Part shown: positions 18,188-26,138 of the stretch, piece by piece
Layout of the letters: each line of letters starts with the position of its first letter
Position numbering within the stretch: the stretch's first letter is position 1
Origin: CAYNSB01 sp964399625
Lineage (GTDB): Bacteria > Planctomycetota > Phycisphaerae > Phycisphaerales > UBA1924
Reading direction: 5' to 3'
Length of the DNA stretch: 64,000 bases
Assembly (NCBI GenBank): GCA_964399625.1
Contig: CAYNSB010000012.1
Coordinates: 3,779 to 67,778 of the forward strand
Program-made: the position numbers and the translations under genes
Notes under the pieces: model-generated
Told to the model about the DNA's origin: nothing
Seen by the model: the letters and a program-made list of their open reading frames with translations, nothing else
The model's database searches: none

Positions 18188-18733
18188 CTACAACTGCTTA
18201 TAGAAGATCGTCGTGCCGATCCACGTCCCATCGGGCATCATCGCGTACCGCGGGATCTCGCCGCACTCGACGTATCCAAGTTCCCGATAGAGCCGATCGG
18301 CCGGGCTGCCCGTCACCGTGTCCAGCGTCAGCAGCGTCCTTCCCATCCCCCGCGCCCGCTCCTCCAGCGCCACCATCAGCGCCCGCGCGATCCCGCGCCG
18401 CCGATACGCCGAGTGCACCAGCAACTTCGCCACGTCCGCCCGCTGCGGCTGATTGGGCGGCCACGCCGGATGCAACTGCACCGTCCCCGCGATCCTCCCC
18501 TCAACCTCCGCCACCAGCACCACAGGCCCGCCCGCCTTCCCCACGCCCGACAGCACACGCTCCCAGAACGCCGCCGCCTCCGCCCGCTCGAAGGGCCACA
18601 TGAAACTCACCGACGCCCCGCCTCGCACCACATCCACCAGCACGTCGATCAGCCCGTGGACGACCTCACGAGGCACTGGTGCCGAAATCGAGCGAATCGA
18701 TCGGCCGCGATCATCGCTGATTGATGCAGTCAT
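18188..18733 (-). CDS. GNAT-family N-acetyltransferase
   Basis: A 181-residue acetyl-CoA-dependent acyltransferase. The acetyl-CoA pyrophosphate-binding motif is visible as VHSAYRRRGIARALMVALEE, preceded by the central strand VLVAEVEGRIAGTVQLH and followed by LLTLDTVTGSPADRLYRELGYVECGE, a typical C-terminal half. The substrate is unknown. It is transcribed towards the secreted-protein gene and separated by a pyrimidine-rich CGTCTC stretch. Confidence 0.88.
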   Translation of the reverse strand: MTASISDDRGRSIRSISAPVPREVVHGLIDVLVDVVRGGASVSFMWPFERAEAAAFWERVLSGVGKAGGPVVLVAEVEGRIAGTVQLHPAWPPNQPQRADVAKLLVHSAYRRRGIARALMVALEERARGMGRTLLTLDTVTGSPADRLYRELGYVECGEIPRYAMMPDGTWIGTTIFYKQL

Positions 18734-18751
18734 CGAGGATCGTAGTGGGCA

Positions 18752-19420
18752 TTAGCGCCCTCGAATCTCCTCAACCTCAATCCCACGTGCCTTCAGCACC
18801 GCCACGTCGGCTTGCCGGTATTCGATGCATGCATTCAGGATGACGCGATGGAGCGCCGGAACATCGTTCAACGCGAGCAGGTTGGGAGCACGCAGTCCAT
18901 CAAGGCGAAGCCATCGCAGCCTCGGCCACTCCTTCAACGGAGACAAGTCGCGTTCGTGATACAAGCAACTCAGGTGCAGTCCTTCGATCTGGCAAAGGCC
19001 GCTCACCTGTCCCCAAACTTCCTGGCTGGCGCCGATGATCCCAAGGTACCGAAGCTTGGTGAGTGCAGCTGCGCCAAGGAAGCATCGACGCCAATGCACG
19101 ACGAGATACTCCAGCGCATCGAAGCACGCAAAGTCAAGCCTCGAGCGCGGACCAGTCTCCAGTTGAAGCGCCCGTAGTCCGGCGAGTGCTCCTAGTGCGG
19201 ACAGGTCATTGAGCAAAGGTGTAAGCAGACGTAGCGCCGTGAGAGCGGAGCCAAGCGAGCGCAAAAAGGCAAGGGCATCAGCCGACTTGGCGCCGGGCAT
19301 CCACACACTGAGCACGAGACTTGCTTGCTTCGCAAGGCTCGCCAGCGATTCGGGATTCGGAGGCAGGCGCAGCTCGACCGTAGACGCGGCCTGGAATGGG
19401 TCCGCAATTGCTGGCTTCAT
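18752..19420 (-). CDS. Leucine-rich protein with unusual codon use
   Basis: A 222-residue protein with irregular leucine-rich spacing: SLGSALTALRLLTPLLNDLSAL, GALAGLRALQLE, LTKLRYLGII, IEGLHLSCL, RLRWLRLDGL. This suggests a short leucine-rich-repeat-like solenoid. ATG 19420 (MKPAIAD) is the first plausible start; the open frame upstream has a different composition. Codon use is less G/C-ending than in the flanking mdh and acetyltransferase genes, which hints at a different origin. No signal peptide is visible. Function unknown. Confidence 0.6.
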   Translation of the reverse strand: MKPAIADPFQAASTVELRLPPNPESLASLAKQASLVLSVWMPGAKSADALAFLRSLGSALTALRLLTPLLNDLSALGALAGLRALQLETGPRSRLDFACFDALEYLVVHWRRCFLGAAALTKLRYLGIIGASQEVWGQVSGLCQIEGLHLSCLYHERDLSPLKEWPRLRWLRLDGLRAPNLLALNDVPALHRVILNACIEYRQADVAVLKARGIEVEEIRGR

Positions 19421-19482
19421 GCCGCAGTCCCTCACCGACCTCCACTCCGTCCCTTCCGTTCTCTCCGTATTGAATCCTCTTC

Positions 19483-20463
19483 CTACGCCAACTCGGGGAA
19501 CAACTTCACCGTCGCCCCGATCAGGTCCTTCACGTGGCTGATCGACTCCGCCATGAACTTCGCCTCCGTCTCGTTCATCTTGAAGTCGATGATCTTCTCC
19601 ACGCCCTTGCTCCCCAGCACGCAAGGCACGCCCACGAACAGCCCCTTCCCGCCGTTGGCCGCCTTCACCCCGAACTCGTTCTCGCACCACGCCGCGCACG
19701 GGACCACCCGCTTCTTATCCCGCACGATCGCCTCGACCATCTCGATCGTCCCGGCGCTGGGCGCGTACCACGCGCTCGTGCCCATCAGCTTCACCACCTC
19801 GCCCCCGCCCACCTTCGCCCGCTCCACGCACGCCTGGATCTTCTCCGCCGGCAGAAGGTCCTGGATCGGGATCCCGTTCACGCTCGTCAGACGCGGCAGC
19901 GGCACCATGTCGTCCCCGTGCCCGCCCAGCAGCAAGCCCTGGATGTCCTCCACGCTCACGCCAAGCTCCCACGCCAGGAACGTCTTGTACCGCGCCACGT
20001 CCAGCGCCCCCGCCTGCCCCAGCACCCGATGCGCCGGGAACCCCGTCACCTTCCACATCACGTACACCATCGCGTCCAGCGGGTTGCTCACCACGATCAC
20101 GATCGCGTTGGGCGCGTGCTGCTTGATCTGCAGCGCCACGCTCTTCACGATCCCCGCGTTGATGCTCACCAGGTCGTCCCGGCTCTGCCCCGGCTTCCGC
20201 GGCACGCCCGCCGTCACGATCACCACGTCGCTGTCCTTGATGTCCGCGTAGTCGAACGTCCCCGTGATCCGCGCGTCGAAGTTCTCGACCGGCCCGCAGC
20301 ACGCCAAGTCCAGCGCCTTGCCCTTGGGCATGTGCAGCTCGGGCTTGTCCTTGTTGGGGATGTCCACCAGCACCACATCCCCCAGCTCCTTCATCGCGAT
20401 CGAACGTGCACACTCCCCGCCGATGTTCCCCGAACCGATAACGCTGATCTTCGCGCGACGCAC
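19483..20463 (-). CDS. mdh: Malate dehydrogenase (LDH-like class)
   Basis: The enzyme interconverts malate and oxaloacetate with NAD in the TCA cycle. The 326-residue protein begins with the Rossmann motif ISVIGSGNIGGECA, has VVIVTAGVPRKPGQSRDDLVSIN with the substrate arginine, VVSNPLDAMVYV, and the catalytic histidine in LLLGGHGDDMVPLPR. The arginine in VPRKPGQSR and the lack of an LDH-type glutamine favour malate over lactate. GTG 20463, with AAAGGACC upstream, is preferred over a longer frame. Confidence 0.93.
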   Translation of the reverse strand: MRRAKISVIGSGNIGGECARSIAMKELGDVVLVDIPNKDKPELHMPKGKALDLACCGPVENFDARITGTFDYADIKDSDVVIVTAGVPRKPGQSRDDLVSINAGIVKSVALQIKQHAPNAIVIVVSNPLDAMVYVMWKVTGFPAHRVLGQAGALDVARYKTFLAWELGVSVEDIQGLLLGGHGDDMVPLPRLTSVNGIPIQDLLPAEKIQACVERAKVGGGEVVKLMGTSAWYAPSAGTIEMVEAIVRDKKRVVPCAAWCENEFGVKAANGGKGLFVGVPCVLGSKGVEKIIDFKMNETEAKFMAESISHVKDLIGATVKLFPELA

Positions 20464-20798
20464 GTGAGGTCCTTTCAAGTAGCCCCAGCACCCCACGCCC
20501 CGTCCGCCCGGCTCGACCCGTCACAACCACGCCGCGGACCGCGAGAGATGGTGGGGGAGCCAGCGTAGGCCGACGCCCGACCGCCCCTCCACGCAGTTCT
20601 CGGCCCTTCCATCCCTACCTCATACCGGACGACGGCGATTCGGACCAGCCACGCCACATCTTTTCTTCCTCACGGGTGGCACCTCTTCAGGGCGCGTGTA
20701 GTTTCGAGGGGTCAGGGCATGCCGGTGGCGGCAAGTCCATTACGCGTGAGTTGTCCGGGAACAAAGTCCCCTTTTCTTTCCGTGAGGAGATCGTAGAT
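20464..20798. other. Intergenic region between mdh and the secreted paralogue cluster
   Basis: These 335 bases separate divergent genes. The left part should hold the mdh promoter. The right end, from 20699, is a leader shared with the next paralogue (entered separately). I see no ORF or RNA gene here. Confidence 0.4.
20699..20798 (+). promoter_or_regulatory. Putative promoter -10 and structured leader, paralogue 1
   Basis: A -10-like TAGTTT (20699-20704) is followed six bases later by GTCAGGGCATGCCGGTGGCGG, which aligns with the leader of the next paralogue. Small stem-loops form from TGCC/GGCA and from GGGA/TCCC, the latter just before the GTGAGGAGA ribosome-binding region. Conservation between two paralogous leaders supports a functional 5' UTR. 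Confidence 0.5.
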
Positions 20799-21548
20799 AT
20801 GAAGAAGGCCCTTCTTGGTATCGTGGCTGCCGCCGGCATGGCTAGCGCGGCGAACGCCGACATCGTCCAGTCCTGGCGCGCCGTCGTCATCAGCAACCCC
20901 GCCGACCCCACCGCCGCCGCTGACCCGGCCGGCGCGGGCGCCTCGGGCGGCCTGACGCTCAACGTCAACAACGGCGAGTCCATCCTGTTCATCCTGAGCC
21001 TGAACATGACGGACGCGACGATCCCGGCGTCCGCCGGCGCTCTGTCCGGCTCGCTCATCCGCGGCATCGGCGCGGCGACCAGCCAGCTCATCGGTGGCTC
21101 CAACGCCAACGGCACCTGGAAGCCCGTCGACGGCTCCGGCGCTGGCGTCTACAACAGCAACGGCACCTCCGGCATCGCCATCCCCGGCTCGGGCACCGTG
21201 GTTGATGCGAACAGCATCAAGGGCCTCGGCGTCCTCTCCAACGGTCTGCTCTCGGGCTCCGGCGCTGCCGGCTCGGGCATCAGCAACACCGAGGGCGTGG
21301 ACATCCTCGGCATCATCTTCACCCCCAACAACTACACCGCCCGCTCGTTCTCGATGGTCGGCTCGCCCTTCGGCTCCGCCAACGACAACGTGATGTGGTT
21401 CCGCAACGGCACCAGCAACGCGAACGGCACCTCCGTCGCCATCCCCGCCTCGGGCACGACCACCTTCCAGGTGAACATCGTCCCCGCCCCGGCGTCCCTC
21501 GCCCTCCTGGGCCTGGGTGGCCTGGTCGCTGGCCGCCGCCGCCGCTAA
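20799..21548 (+). CDS. Secreted PEP-CTERM-like protein, tandem paralogue 1
   Basis: A 249-residue exported protein, the first of three tandem paralogues. The signal peptide MKKALLGIVAAAGMASAANA is followed by the family-specific mature start DIVQSWRAVVI. Shared blocks are NGESILFILSLN, IRGIGAATSQL, GVYNSNGTSGIAIPGSGTV, GLGVLSNGLLSGSG, and ILGIIFTPNNYT. The C-terminus is the sorting-like tail PAPASLALLGLGGLVAG plus RRRR. The strong ribosome site GTGAGGAGA and optimal codons suggest high expression. No function is known. Confidence 0.82.
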   Translation: MKKALLGIVAAAGMASAANADIVQSWRAVVISNPADPTAAADPAGAGASGGLTLNVNNGESILFILSLNMTDATIPASAGALSGSLIRGIGAATSQLIGGSNANGTWKPVDGSGAGVYNSNGTSGIAIPGSGTVVDANSIKGLGVLSNGLLSGSGAAGSGISNTEGVDILGIIFTPNNYTARSFSMVGSPFGSANDNVMWFRNGTSNANGTSVAIPASGTTTFQVNIVPAPASLALLGLGGLVAGRRRR

Positions 21549-21577
21549 TCTGTACCAAACAGATTACGTAAAAACCC

Positions 21578-21630
21578 TAAGAAACGCCCCGAGTTATCAG
21601 ACTCGTGGGCGTTTCTTATTGTTTTTTCGC
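21578..21630 (+). terminator. Intrinsic terminator after paralogue 1
   Basis: TAAGAAACGCCC (21578-21589) pairs perfectly with GGGCGTTTCTTA (21607-21618), with CGAGT/ACTCG extending the stem inward, followed by TTGTTTTTTC. Confidence 0.85.
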
Positions 21631-21651
21631 CCTTCCCTTGCATTTCTCCCA

Positions 21652-21770
21652 TTGCGTGCTTTGCGCCGACTGCTAGACTTCCCGAGTCAGGCCCTGCCAG
21701 CGGCGGCAGGGACCTCCAATTTGCGTAGTCGGGATTGCAATCCCCAAGTTCCTGTGAGGAGAAAGAAGAC
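21652..21770 (+). promoter_or_regulatory. Putative promoter and structured leader, paralogue 2
   Basis: TTGCGT (21652-21657) and TAGACT (21674-21679) are spaced by 16 bases, a sigma-70-like arrangement. Six bases later GTCAGGCCCTGCC begins the leader shared with paralogue 1. Two hairpins are clear: CCCTGCC (21692-21698) with GGCAGGG (21705-21711), and the palindrome GGGATTGCAATCCC (21731-21744). The ribosome site GTGAGGAGA follows. Confidence 0.6.
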
Positions 21771-22535
21771 ATGAAGAAGGCTCTGCTTGGTATCGTGGCT
21801 GCGGCCGGCCTCGCCTCTGCGGCGAACGCCGACATCGTGCAGTCGTGGAAGGCCCTCGTTGTTCCCAACGATGGCTCCGGCGCTTCGTCCGATCCGTCCC
21901 TGTGGTCGGGCCTCGGCGGTAGCTCCGTCACCGTCAACCCCGGCGAGTCCGTTCTGTTCATCCTCACCGTGTCGTACACCGACGCGGGTGGCGGCGTGAA
22001 CGTTGCGGCTCCCGCGAGCTTCGGCCTCCCGGCCAGCTCGCTCATCCGCGGCATCGGCTCCGCCACCAGCCAGCTCGTCGGCTTCGCCGGCGCGAACGGC
22101 TCCTGGAACCCCGTGAACGGTTCCGGCGCTGGCACCTACAACGGCAACGGCACCCAGGGCATCGCGATCCCGGGCTCCGGCACCGTGTCGTCCGCTGACT
22201 TCATCAAGGGCCTGGGCGTCCTGTCCAACGGCCTCCTCTCCGGCTCCGGCGCCGCGGGCTCGGGCATCGGCAACGCTGAGGGCACCGAGATCCTCGGCAT
22301 CCTCTGGCAGCCCAACAACTACAGCACCCGCTCGGGCGACTTCGTTGGTTCGCCCTTCGGCTCCGCTGGCGACAACCAGCTCTGGTTCCGCTCCGGCACC
22401 AGCAACGCGAACGGCGTCCCCGTTCCCGTCACCGCGACCGGCACGTCCACCATCACGGTGAACATCGTCCCCGCCCCGGCCTCCCTCGCCCTCCTGGGCC
22501 TCGGTGGTCTGGTCGCCGGCCGCCGCCGCCGCTAA
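21771..22535 (+). CDS. Secreted PEP-CTERM-like protein, tandem paralogue 2
   Basis: A 254-residue exported protein very similar to its upstream neighbour: signal MKKALLGIVAAAGLASAANA, mature start DIVQSWKALVV, then GESVLFILTVSY, SSLIRGIGSATSQL, GTYNGNGTQGIAIPGSGTV, GLGVLSNGLLSGSGAAGSGIGN, ILGILWQPNNYSTRS, and the same PAPASLALLGLGGLVAGRRRR tail. The N-terminal 60 residues of the mature part are the most divergent. It has its own promoter-like leader and terminator, so each copy is a separate transcription unit. Confidence 0.82.
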   Translation: MKKALLGIVAAAGLASAANADIVQSWKALVVPNDGSGASSDPSLWSGLGGSSVTVNPGESVLFILTVSYTDAGGGVNVAAPASFGLPASSLIRGIGSATSQLVGFAGANGSWNPVNGSGAGTYNGNGTQGIAIPGSGTVSSADFIKGLGVLSNGLLSGSGAAGSGIGNAEGTEILGILWQPNNYSTRSGDFVGSPFGSAGDNQLWFRSGTSNANGVPVPVTATGTSTITVNIVPAPASLALLGLGGLVAGRRRR

Positions 22536-22582
22536 TTCGCTCTGACGATCGGTCTCACAGGATCGATCAACTTAGCTAAGTT

Positions 22583-22619
22583 GAACCCCGCCGACCGAAA
22601 GGTCGGCGGGTTCTTTTTT
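22583..22619 (+). terminator. Intrinsic terminator after paralogue 2
   Basis: GAACCCCGCCGACC (22583-22596) pairs with GGTCGGCGGGTTC (22601-22613) around a GAAA tetraloop with one bulged C, followed by TTTTTT. Confidence 0.9.
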
Positions 22620-22770
22620 GGGCATCTTTCCCCTTGTTTCCCGCCCTCGCCCCCGAGCCCTCCCTCGCGCCCGCTCGACACGCTTCCCGCCCATTTCACC
22701 TCAGAACTTTGCAACCAAGGCGCCCAGGTCCAATACAACACGGACGTAAGAAGCGATGGAGAGACCACCG

Positions 22771-23517
22771 ATGAACAAGACGCTGCTCGCCGTTGCGATG
22801 TCCGCCCTCGCCGCCGCCGCCCACGCCGACATCGTCCAGTCCTGGCGTGCCGTCGTCATCCCCAACCCCACCGATCCGAACGTCGATGCCGATCCTGCCT
22901 TCGCACCACCGAGCACCGGCACCACCCTCGACGTCCACCCCGGCGAGTCCATCCTCTTTGTCTGGTCCGTCTTCGTGACTGACACGGAGATCCCTGCGGC
23001 CGCGAGCGCGGCGCCGGGATCGGTGCTCCGAGGGTTGGCAGGGGCCACCAGTCAACTAAGAAGCACGACGGCGGCAAACGGGGTCTGGCGACCTGTGGAT
23101 TCAACCTCTGCGGGCGTTTACAACAGCAATGGTTCATCAGGCATCGCGGCGCCGGCGACAGCCACGTTCACCGACAGTTTTGGCATCAAGGGACTTGCTG
23201 TTCTCAGCAACGGATTGATCACAGGAACGGCGGGTCCGGCATCCGGGATACGCAATGCGGAGGGCGTCGACATACTCGGAATCATCTGGACTCCCCAGAG
23301 TTACAGTCCTCACGCCACTACGTTTGTCGGATCGCCCTTTGGCGCGCCAAACGACAACGTCTTGATCTATCGCAATGGCGATGTGGCGAGCAACCGTGCC
23401 GGCTTCATCGCCGTCCCCGCCACCGGCTCGTCCTCCTTCACCATCAACATCATCCCCGCCCCCGCCTCGCTCTCCCTCTTCGCCTTCGCCGCGCTGATCG
23501 CGCGTCGCCGCCGCTGA
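22771..23517 (+). CDS. Secreted PEP-CTERM-like protein, tandem paralogue 3
   Basis: A 248-residue exported protein, the third and most divergent paralogue. The start at ATG 22771 gives the signal MNKTLLAVAMSALAAAAHA and the family start DIVQSWRAVVI. The shared blocks GESILFVWS, LRGLAGATSQL, GVYNSNGSSGIAAPA, GLAVLSNGLITG and ILGIIWTPQSYS are present, and the tail is PAPASLSLFAFAALIARRRR. Between about 22985 and 23395 the codons end in A or T far more often than in the ends of the gene, although the protein similarity continues through that part. It lacks the conserved leader of copies 1 and 2. Confidence 0.8.
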   Translation: MNKTLLAVAMSALAAAAHADIVQSWRAVVIPNPTDPNVDADPAFAPPSTGTTLDVHPGESILFVWSVFVTDTEIPAAASAAPGSVLRGLAGATSQLRSTTAANGVWRPVDSTSAGVYNSNGSSGIAAPATATFTDSFGIKGLAVLSNGLITGTAGPASGIRNAEGVDILGIIWTPQSYSPHATTFVGSPFGAPNDNVLIYRNGDVASNRAGFIAVPATGSSSFTINIIPAPASLSLFAFAALIARRRR

Positions 23518-23575
23518 CCCGCTCGGCACACAATCTTCTCGTGCCTTCGTGCCTTCGTGCCGTCGTGCTCAGCAC

Positions 23576-24094
23576 TCAGTACTTGAGGACCGAATGCACC
23601 GTCCCGAACCGCTCGACCTTCGCCCGCCCTTTGAGGAACGTCAGCTCGATCAGCAGGCTCATCCCCACCAGGTTCGCCTTCGCGCGACCCAGCAACTCCG
23701 CGCACGCCTGCAGCGTCCCACCCGTCGCCAGCAGGTCATCCACCAGCAGCACCCGCTGCCCCGGCCGGATCGCGTCCTCGTGGATCTCCAGCCGATCCCG
23801 CCCATACTCCAGCTCGTACTCCACCTTGTGCACCGCCCGCGGCAGCTTCCCCGGCTTGCGCACCGCCACAAACCCCGCCGACAACGCCTGAGCAATCGCC
23901 GTCCCAAAGATGAACCCGCGCGACTCCGCGCCCACCACCAGCTCGATCCCCCGCCCCCGGAACGGATTGGCCATCAGCTCCACCGCCAGCGCCAGCCCGC
24001 GCGGATCGGCCAGCATCGGCATGAAGTCCTTGAACACGATCCCAGGCTTGGGAAAGTCCGGGACGTCGCGAATGAGTGAGCGCAGTTGTTCCAC
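23576..24094 (-). CDS. apt: Adenine phosphoribosyltransferase
   Basis: The enzyme salvages adenine to AMP using PRPP. The 172-residue protein has PDFPKPGIVFKDFMPML, the base-binding VGAESRGFIFGTAIA, the basic segment VRKPGKLPR, and the PRPP loop VLLVDDLLATGGTLQA. Length and motif order are standard for Apt. The start is GTG 24094 (MEQLRSLIRDVPDFP), giving the normal N-terminus; the ribosome site is weak. It is transcribed convergently with paralogue 3, 58 bases away. Confidence 0.95.
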   Translation of the reverse strand: MEQLRSLIRDVPDFPKPGIVFKDFMPMLADPRGLALAVELMANPFRGRGIELVVGAESRGFIFGTAIAQALSAGFVAVRKPGKLPRAVHKVEYELEYGRDRLEIHEDAIRPGQRVLLVDDLLATGGTLQACAELLGRAKANLVGMSLLIELTFLKGRAKVERFGTVHSVLKY

Positions 24095-24121
24095 GCGCCA
24101 AGTGTACCGAGCCCGCCCATG

Positions 24122-24146
24122 CTCAGAGGCCCAGAGCGCAAGCGAC
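24122..24146 (+). repeat. Dispersed repeat AGAGGCCCAAGCGG, copy 3
   Basis: CTCAGAGGCCCAGAGCGCAA is a variant of the dispersed family. It is followed by a pyrimidine-rich CGTCTCTCCGTCTCTCC stretch (24164-24180) just upstream of the GroES-like gene. Confidence 0.45.
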
Positions 24147-24193
24147 CCGCACGATCCACACTGCGTCTCTCCGTCTCTCCCTACACTCCCCCG

Positions 24194-24523
24194 ATGTCCG
24201 CATCATCCTCCCGCAAGTCCGCCTCGATCGAGACCGTCGAGCCCATCGGCAAGCGCGTCCTCATCCGCAAGGACGAGGACAAAAAGCAGACCAAGTCCGG
24301 CATCCATCTCCCCGACAAGATCGAGATCCCCACGCTCACCGGCCGCGTCGTCGCCGTCTCCGTCCAGGTCGAGAACGACGACGACTACCCCATCGAGCGC
24401 TACGACCGAATCCTCTTCAACCCCAAGCACGCCATCCCCGTGGACTTCGAAGGCGACAACCGCCTCTACGTCGTCCCCGTCGAGGACATCGTCGCCGTCT
24501 TCCGCCGCGGCGAGGGCGAATGA
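24194..24523 (+). CDS. GroES-like co-chaperonin family protein
   Basis: A 109-residue protein with the Cpn10 fold signature: VEPIGKRVLIRKDEDKKQTKSGIHLP at about 14-39, where the mobile loop would start, GRVVAVS, YDRILFNPKHAIPVDFEGD, and a C-terminal VVPVEDIVAVF. It differs from canonical GroES in a longer N-terminus and a divergent mobile loop, and groEL is not adjacent. It may be an auxiliary co-chaperonin; extra GroES-like genes are common in planctomycetes. ATG 24194 is the first good start. Confidence 0.8.
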   Translation: MSASSSRKSASIETVEPIGKRVLIRKDEDKKQTKSGIHLPDKIEIPTLTGRVVAVSVQVENDDDYPIERYDRILFNPKHAIPVDFEGDNRLYVVPVEDIVAVFRRGEGE

Positions 24524-24593
24524 CCCGCCCCCGCGCACCGCACAACTCCGCGCTCCATGAAACCGACGCCCCCGCGCGTCCCTACATTCTCTC

Positions 24594-25991
24594 GTGAGTC
24601 TGGTCCTCAACCACCCTCTCGATCGACTCCCCGACCCACTCCCCATCCCCACCCTCGCGCGCGCGCCCTTCTCCCTCCACATCCGACCGCCCGGCTCCAA
24701 GAGCCTCACCAACCGCGCCCTCCTCCTCGCCGCCCTCGCCCGCGGCCGCTCCACTCTCCGCCACGCCCTTCTCGACGCCGACGACGCCCAACGCATGATC
24801 GCCGCGCTCACCCAGCTCGGCGCTCGAATCTCCACCGACACCTCGACGAGCCAAACGCACGTCGACGGAGTGGGGGGCCGCTGGCGATTCTCCAATTCCC
24901 TCACCACCGCGCCCCTCACGCTCAACCTCAACAACGCCGGCACCGCCACACGCTTCCTCGCCGCCGCCACGCTCCTCGCCCCCGCGCCCATCACCATCGA
25001 CGGCAACGAGCGCATGCGCCAGAGGCCCATCGCCGAGCTCATCGATTCCCTCGAGGCGCTCGGCTGCCGCGCGTCCTACGCCCTCGCGCCCGACTGCCCG
25101 CCCGTCACCATCACCCCGCCGAGCACGCTTCCCCGCGCCGCCATCCTCGACATACCAACCACGCTCAGCAGCCAGTTCATCTCCGCGCTCCTGCTCATCG
25201 CGCCCTGGCTTCCCGCGGGCCTCACGCTCCGGCTCGTCGGCGAGATCACCAGCGAGCCCTACATCCGCATGACCCTCGCCCTGCTCGATGCCCTGGGCGC
25301 CTCGGTCCGCACCGCCGAGGACCTCTCCATCATCCGCGTCGGCGTCGACGACCACGCCTCGGGCCTCGCACCCTTCAACCTCGACATCGAGCCCGACGCC
25401 TCCGGCGCCACCTACTTCTGGGCCGCCGCCGCGCTCTCGCCCGGCTCCATCGCCACCGTCGACAACCTCTCCGATCGCTCCCTGCAGGGCGATGCCAAGT
25501 TCCCCGAACTCCTCGAGCGGATGGGCGCCGCCGCGATCCACACCTCCGATCCACCCTCCATCGGCGTGCGAGGCGGCGCCGCCATCGCCCCCATCAGCGT
25601 CGATCTCTCGACCATGCCCGACACCGCGATGACCCTCGCCGCCGTCGCGTGCTTTGCCTCGGGCCGATCCATCCTCCGCGGCCTCCGCACCCTCCGCGTC
25701 AAGGAAACCGATCGCATCGAGGCCATGCGCACCGAGCTCGCCCGCATCGGCGTCAAGGTCGAGACCAACGTCCTGGGCGATCCCGGCGCGATCACCATCA
25801 CGCCGCCCCCCGCCGGCGTCGATTGCTCGCCCGCCGCCCCGCCCGTCACCTTCCACACCTACGACGACCATCGCATGGCCATGTCGCTCGCGCTCATCGG
25901 CCTCCGCCGCCCAAACGTCTCCATCGCCGATCCGCGCTGCGTGGCCAAGACCTACCCCACCTACTGGCGCGACCTGGCGAAGCTGTACTGA
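24594..25991 (+). CDS. aroA: 3-phosphoshikimate 1-carboxyvinyltransferase (EPSP synthase)
   Basis: The enzyme adds the enolpyruvyl group of PEP to shikimate-3-phosphate on the way to chorismate. The 465-residue protein has RPPGSKSLTNRALLLAALA near the N-terminus, LNNAGTATRFLAAATL, GNERMRQRPIAELIDSL, STTLSSQFISALL-like sequence, and LRVKETDRIEAM with FHTYDDHRMAMSLAL near the C-terminus. All substrate-binding signatures are intact. The start is GTG 24594, 70 bases after the GroES-like stop. Confidence 0.95.
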   Translation: MSLVLNHPLDRLPDPLPIPTLARAPFSLHIRPPGSKSLTNRALLLAALARGRSTLRHALLDADDAQRMIAALTQLGARISTDTSTSQTHVDGVGGRWRFSNSLTTAPLTLNLNNAGTATRFLAAATLLAPAPITIDGNERMRQRPIAELIDSLEALGCRASYALAPDCPPVTITPPSTLPRAAILDIPTTLSSQFISALLLIAPWLPAGLTLRLVGEITSEPYIRMTLALLDALGASVRTAEDLSIIRVGVDDHASGLAPFNLDIEPDASGATYFWAAAALSPGSIATVDNLSDRSLQGDAKFPELLERMGAAAIHTSDPPSIGVRGGAAIAPISVDLSTMPDTAMTLAAVACFASGRSILRGLRTLRVKETDRIEAMRTELARIGVKVETNVLGDPGAITITPPPAGVDCSPAAPPVTFHTYDDHRMAMSLALIGLRRPNVSIADPRCVAKTYPTYWRDLAKLY

Positions 25992-26013
25992 TTTCCCAAT
26001 CTGCACTCAGCAC

Positions 26014-26055
26014 TTCGTCTCTCCGTCTCTCCGTCTCTCCGTCTCTCCGCCTCTT
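26014..26055. repeat. Tandem pyrimidine-rich CGTCTCTC repeat
   Basis: The 8-base unit CGTCTCTC recurs about four times after the aroA stop. Single or double copies occur at 12186-12200, 12401-12431, 18153-18187 and 24164-24180, always in intergenic DNA. Confidence 0.6.
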
Positions 26056-26066
26056 TCCCAACAACG

Positions 26067-26098
26067 CGAAACCCCGTGCCTTTCGACACGGGGTTTCG
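26067..26098. repeat. Hairpin between aroA and the 26139 gene
   Basis: CGAAACCCCGTG (26067-26078) pairs perfectly with CACGGGGTTTCG (26087-26098). It lies downstream of both convergent genes and could stop transcription from either side, but neither side has a run of T. A similar 12-bp hairpin follows the 27084 gene. Confidence 0.6.
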
Positions 26099-26138
26099 AG
26101 TTGTCACGAAATGTCAAATCCGTGAGATGCGTTCGCGA

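Noticed and set aside
20671..20690. A TGGCAC sequence as the -24 half of a sigma-54 promoter.
   Set aside because: There is no matching TTGC at the right spacing, and paralogue 2 has a sigma-70-like arrangement at the aligned position.
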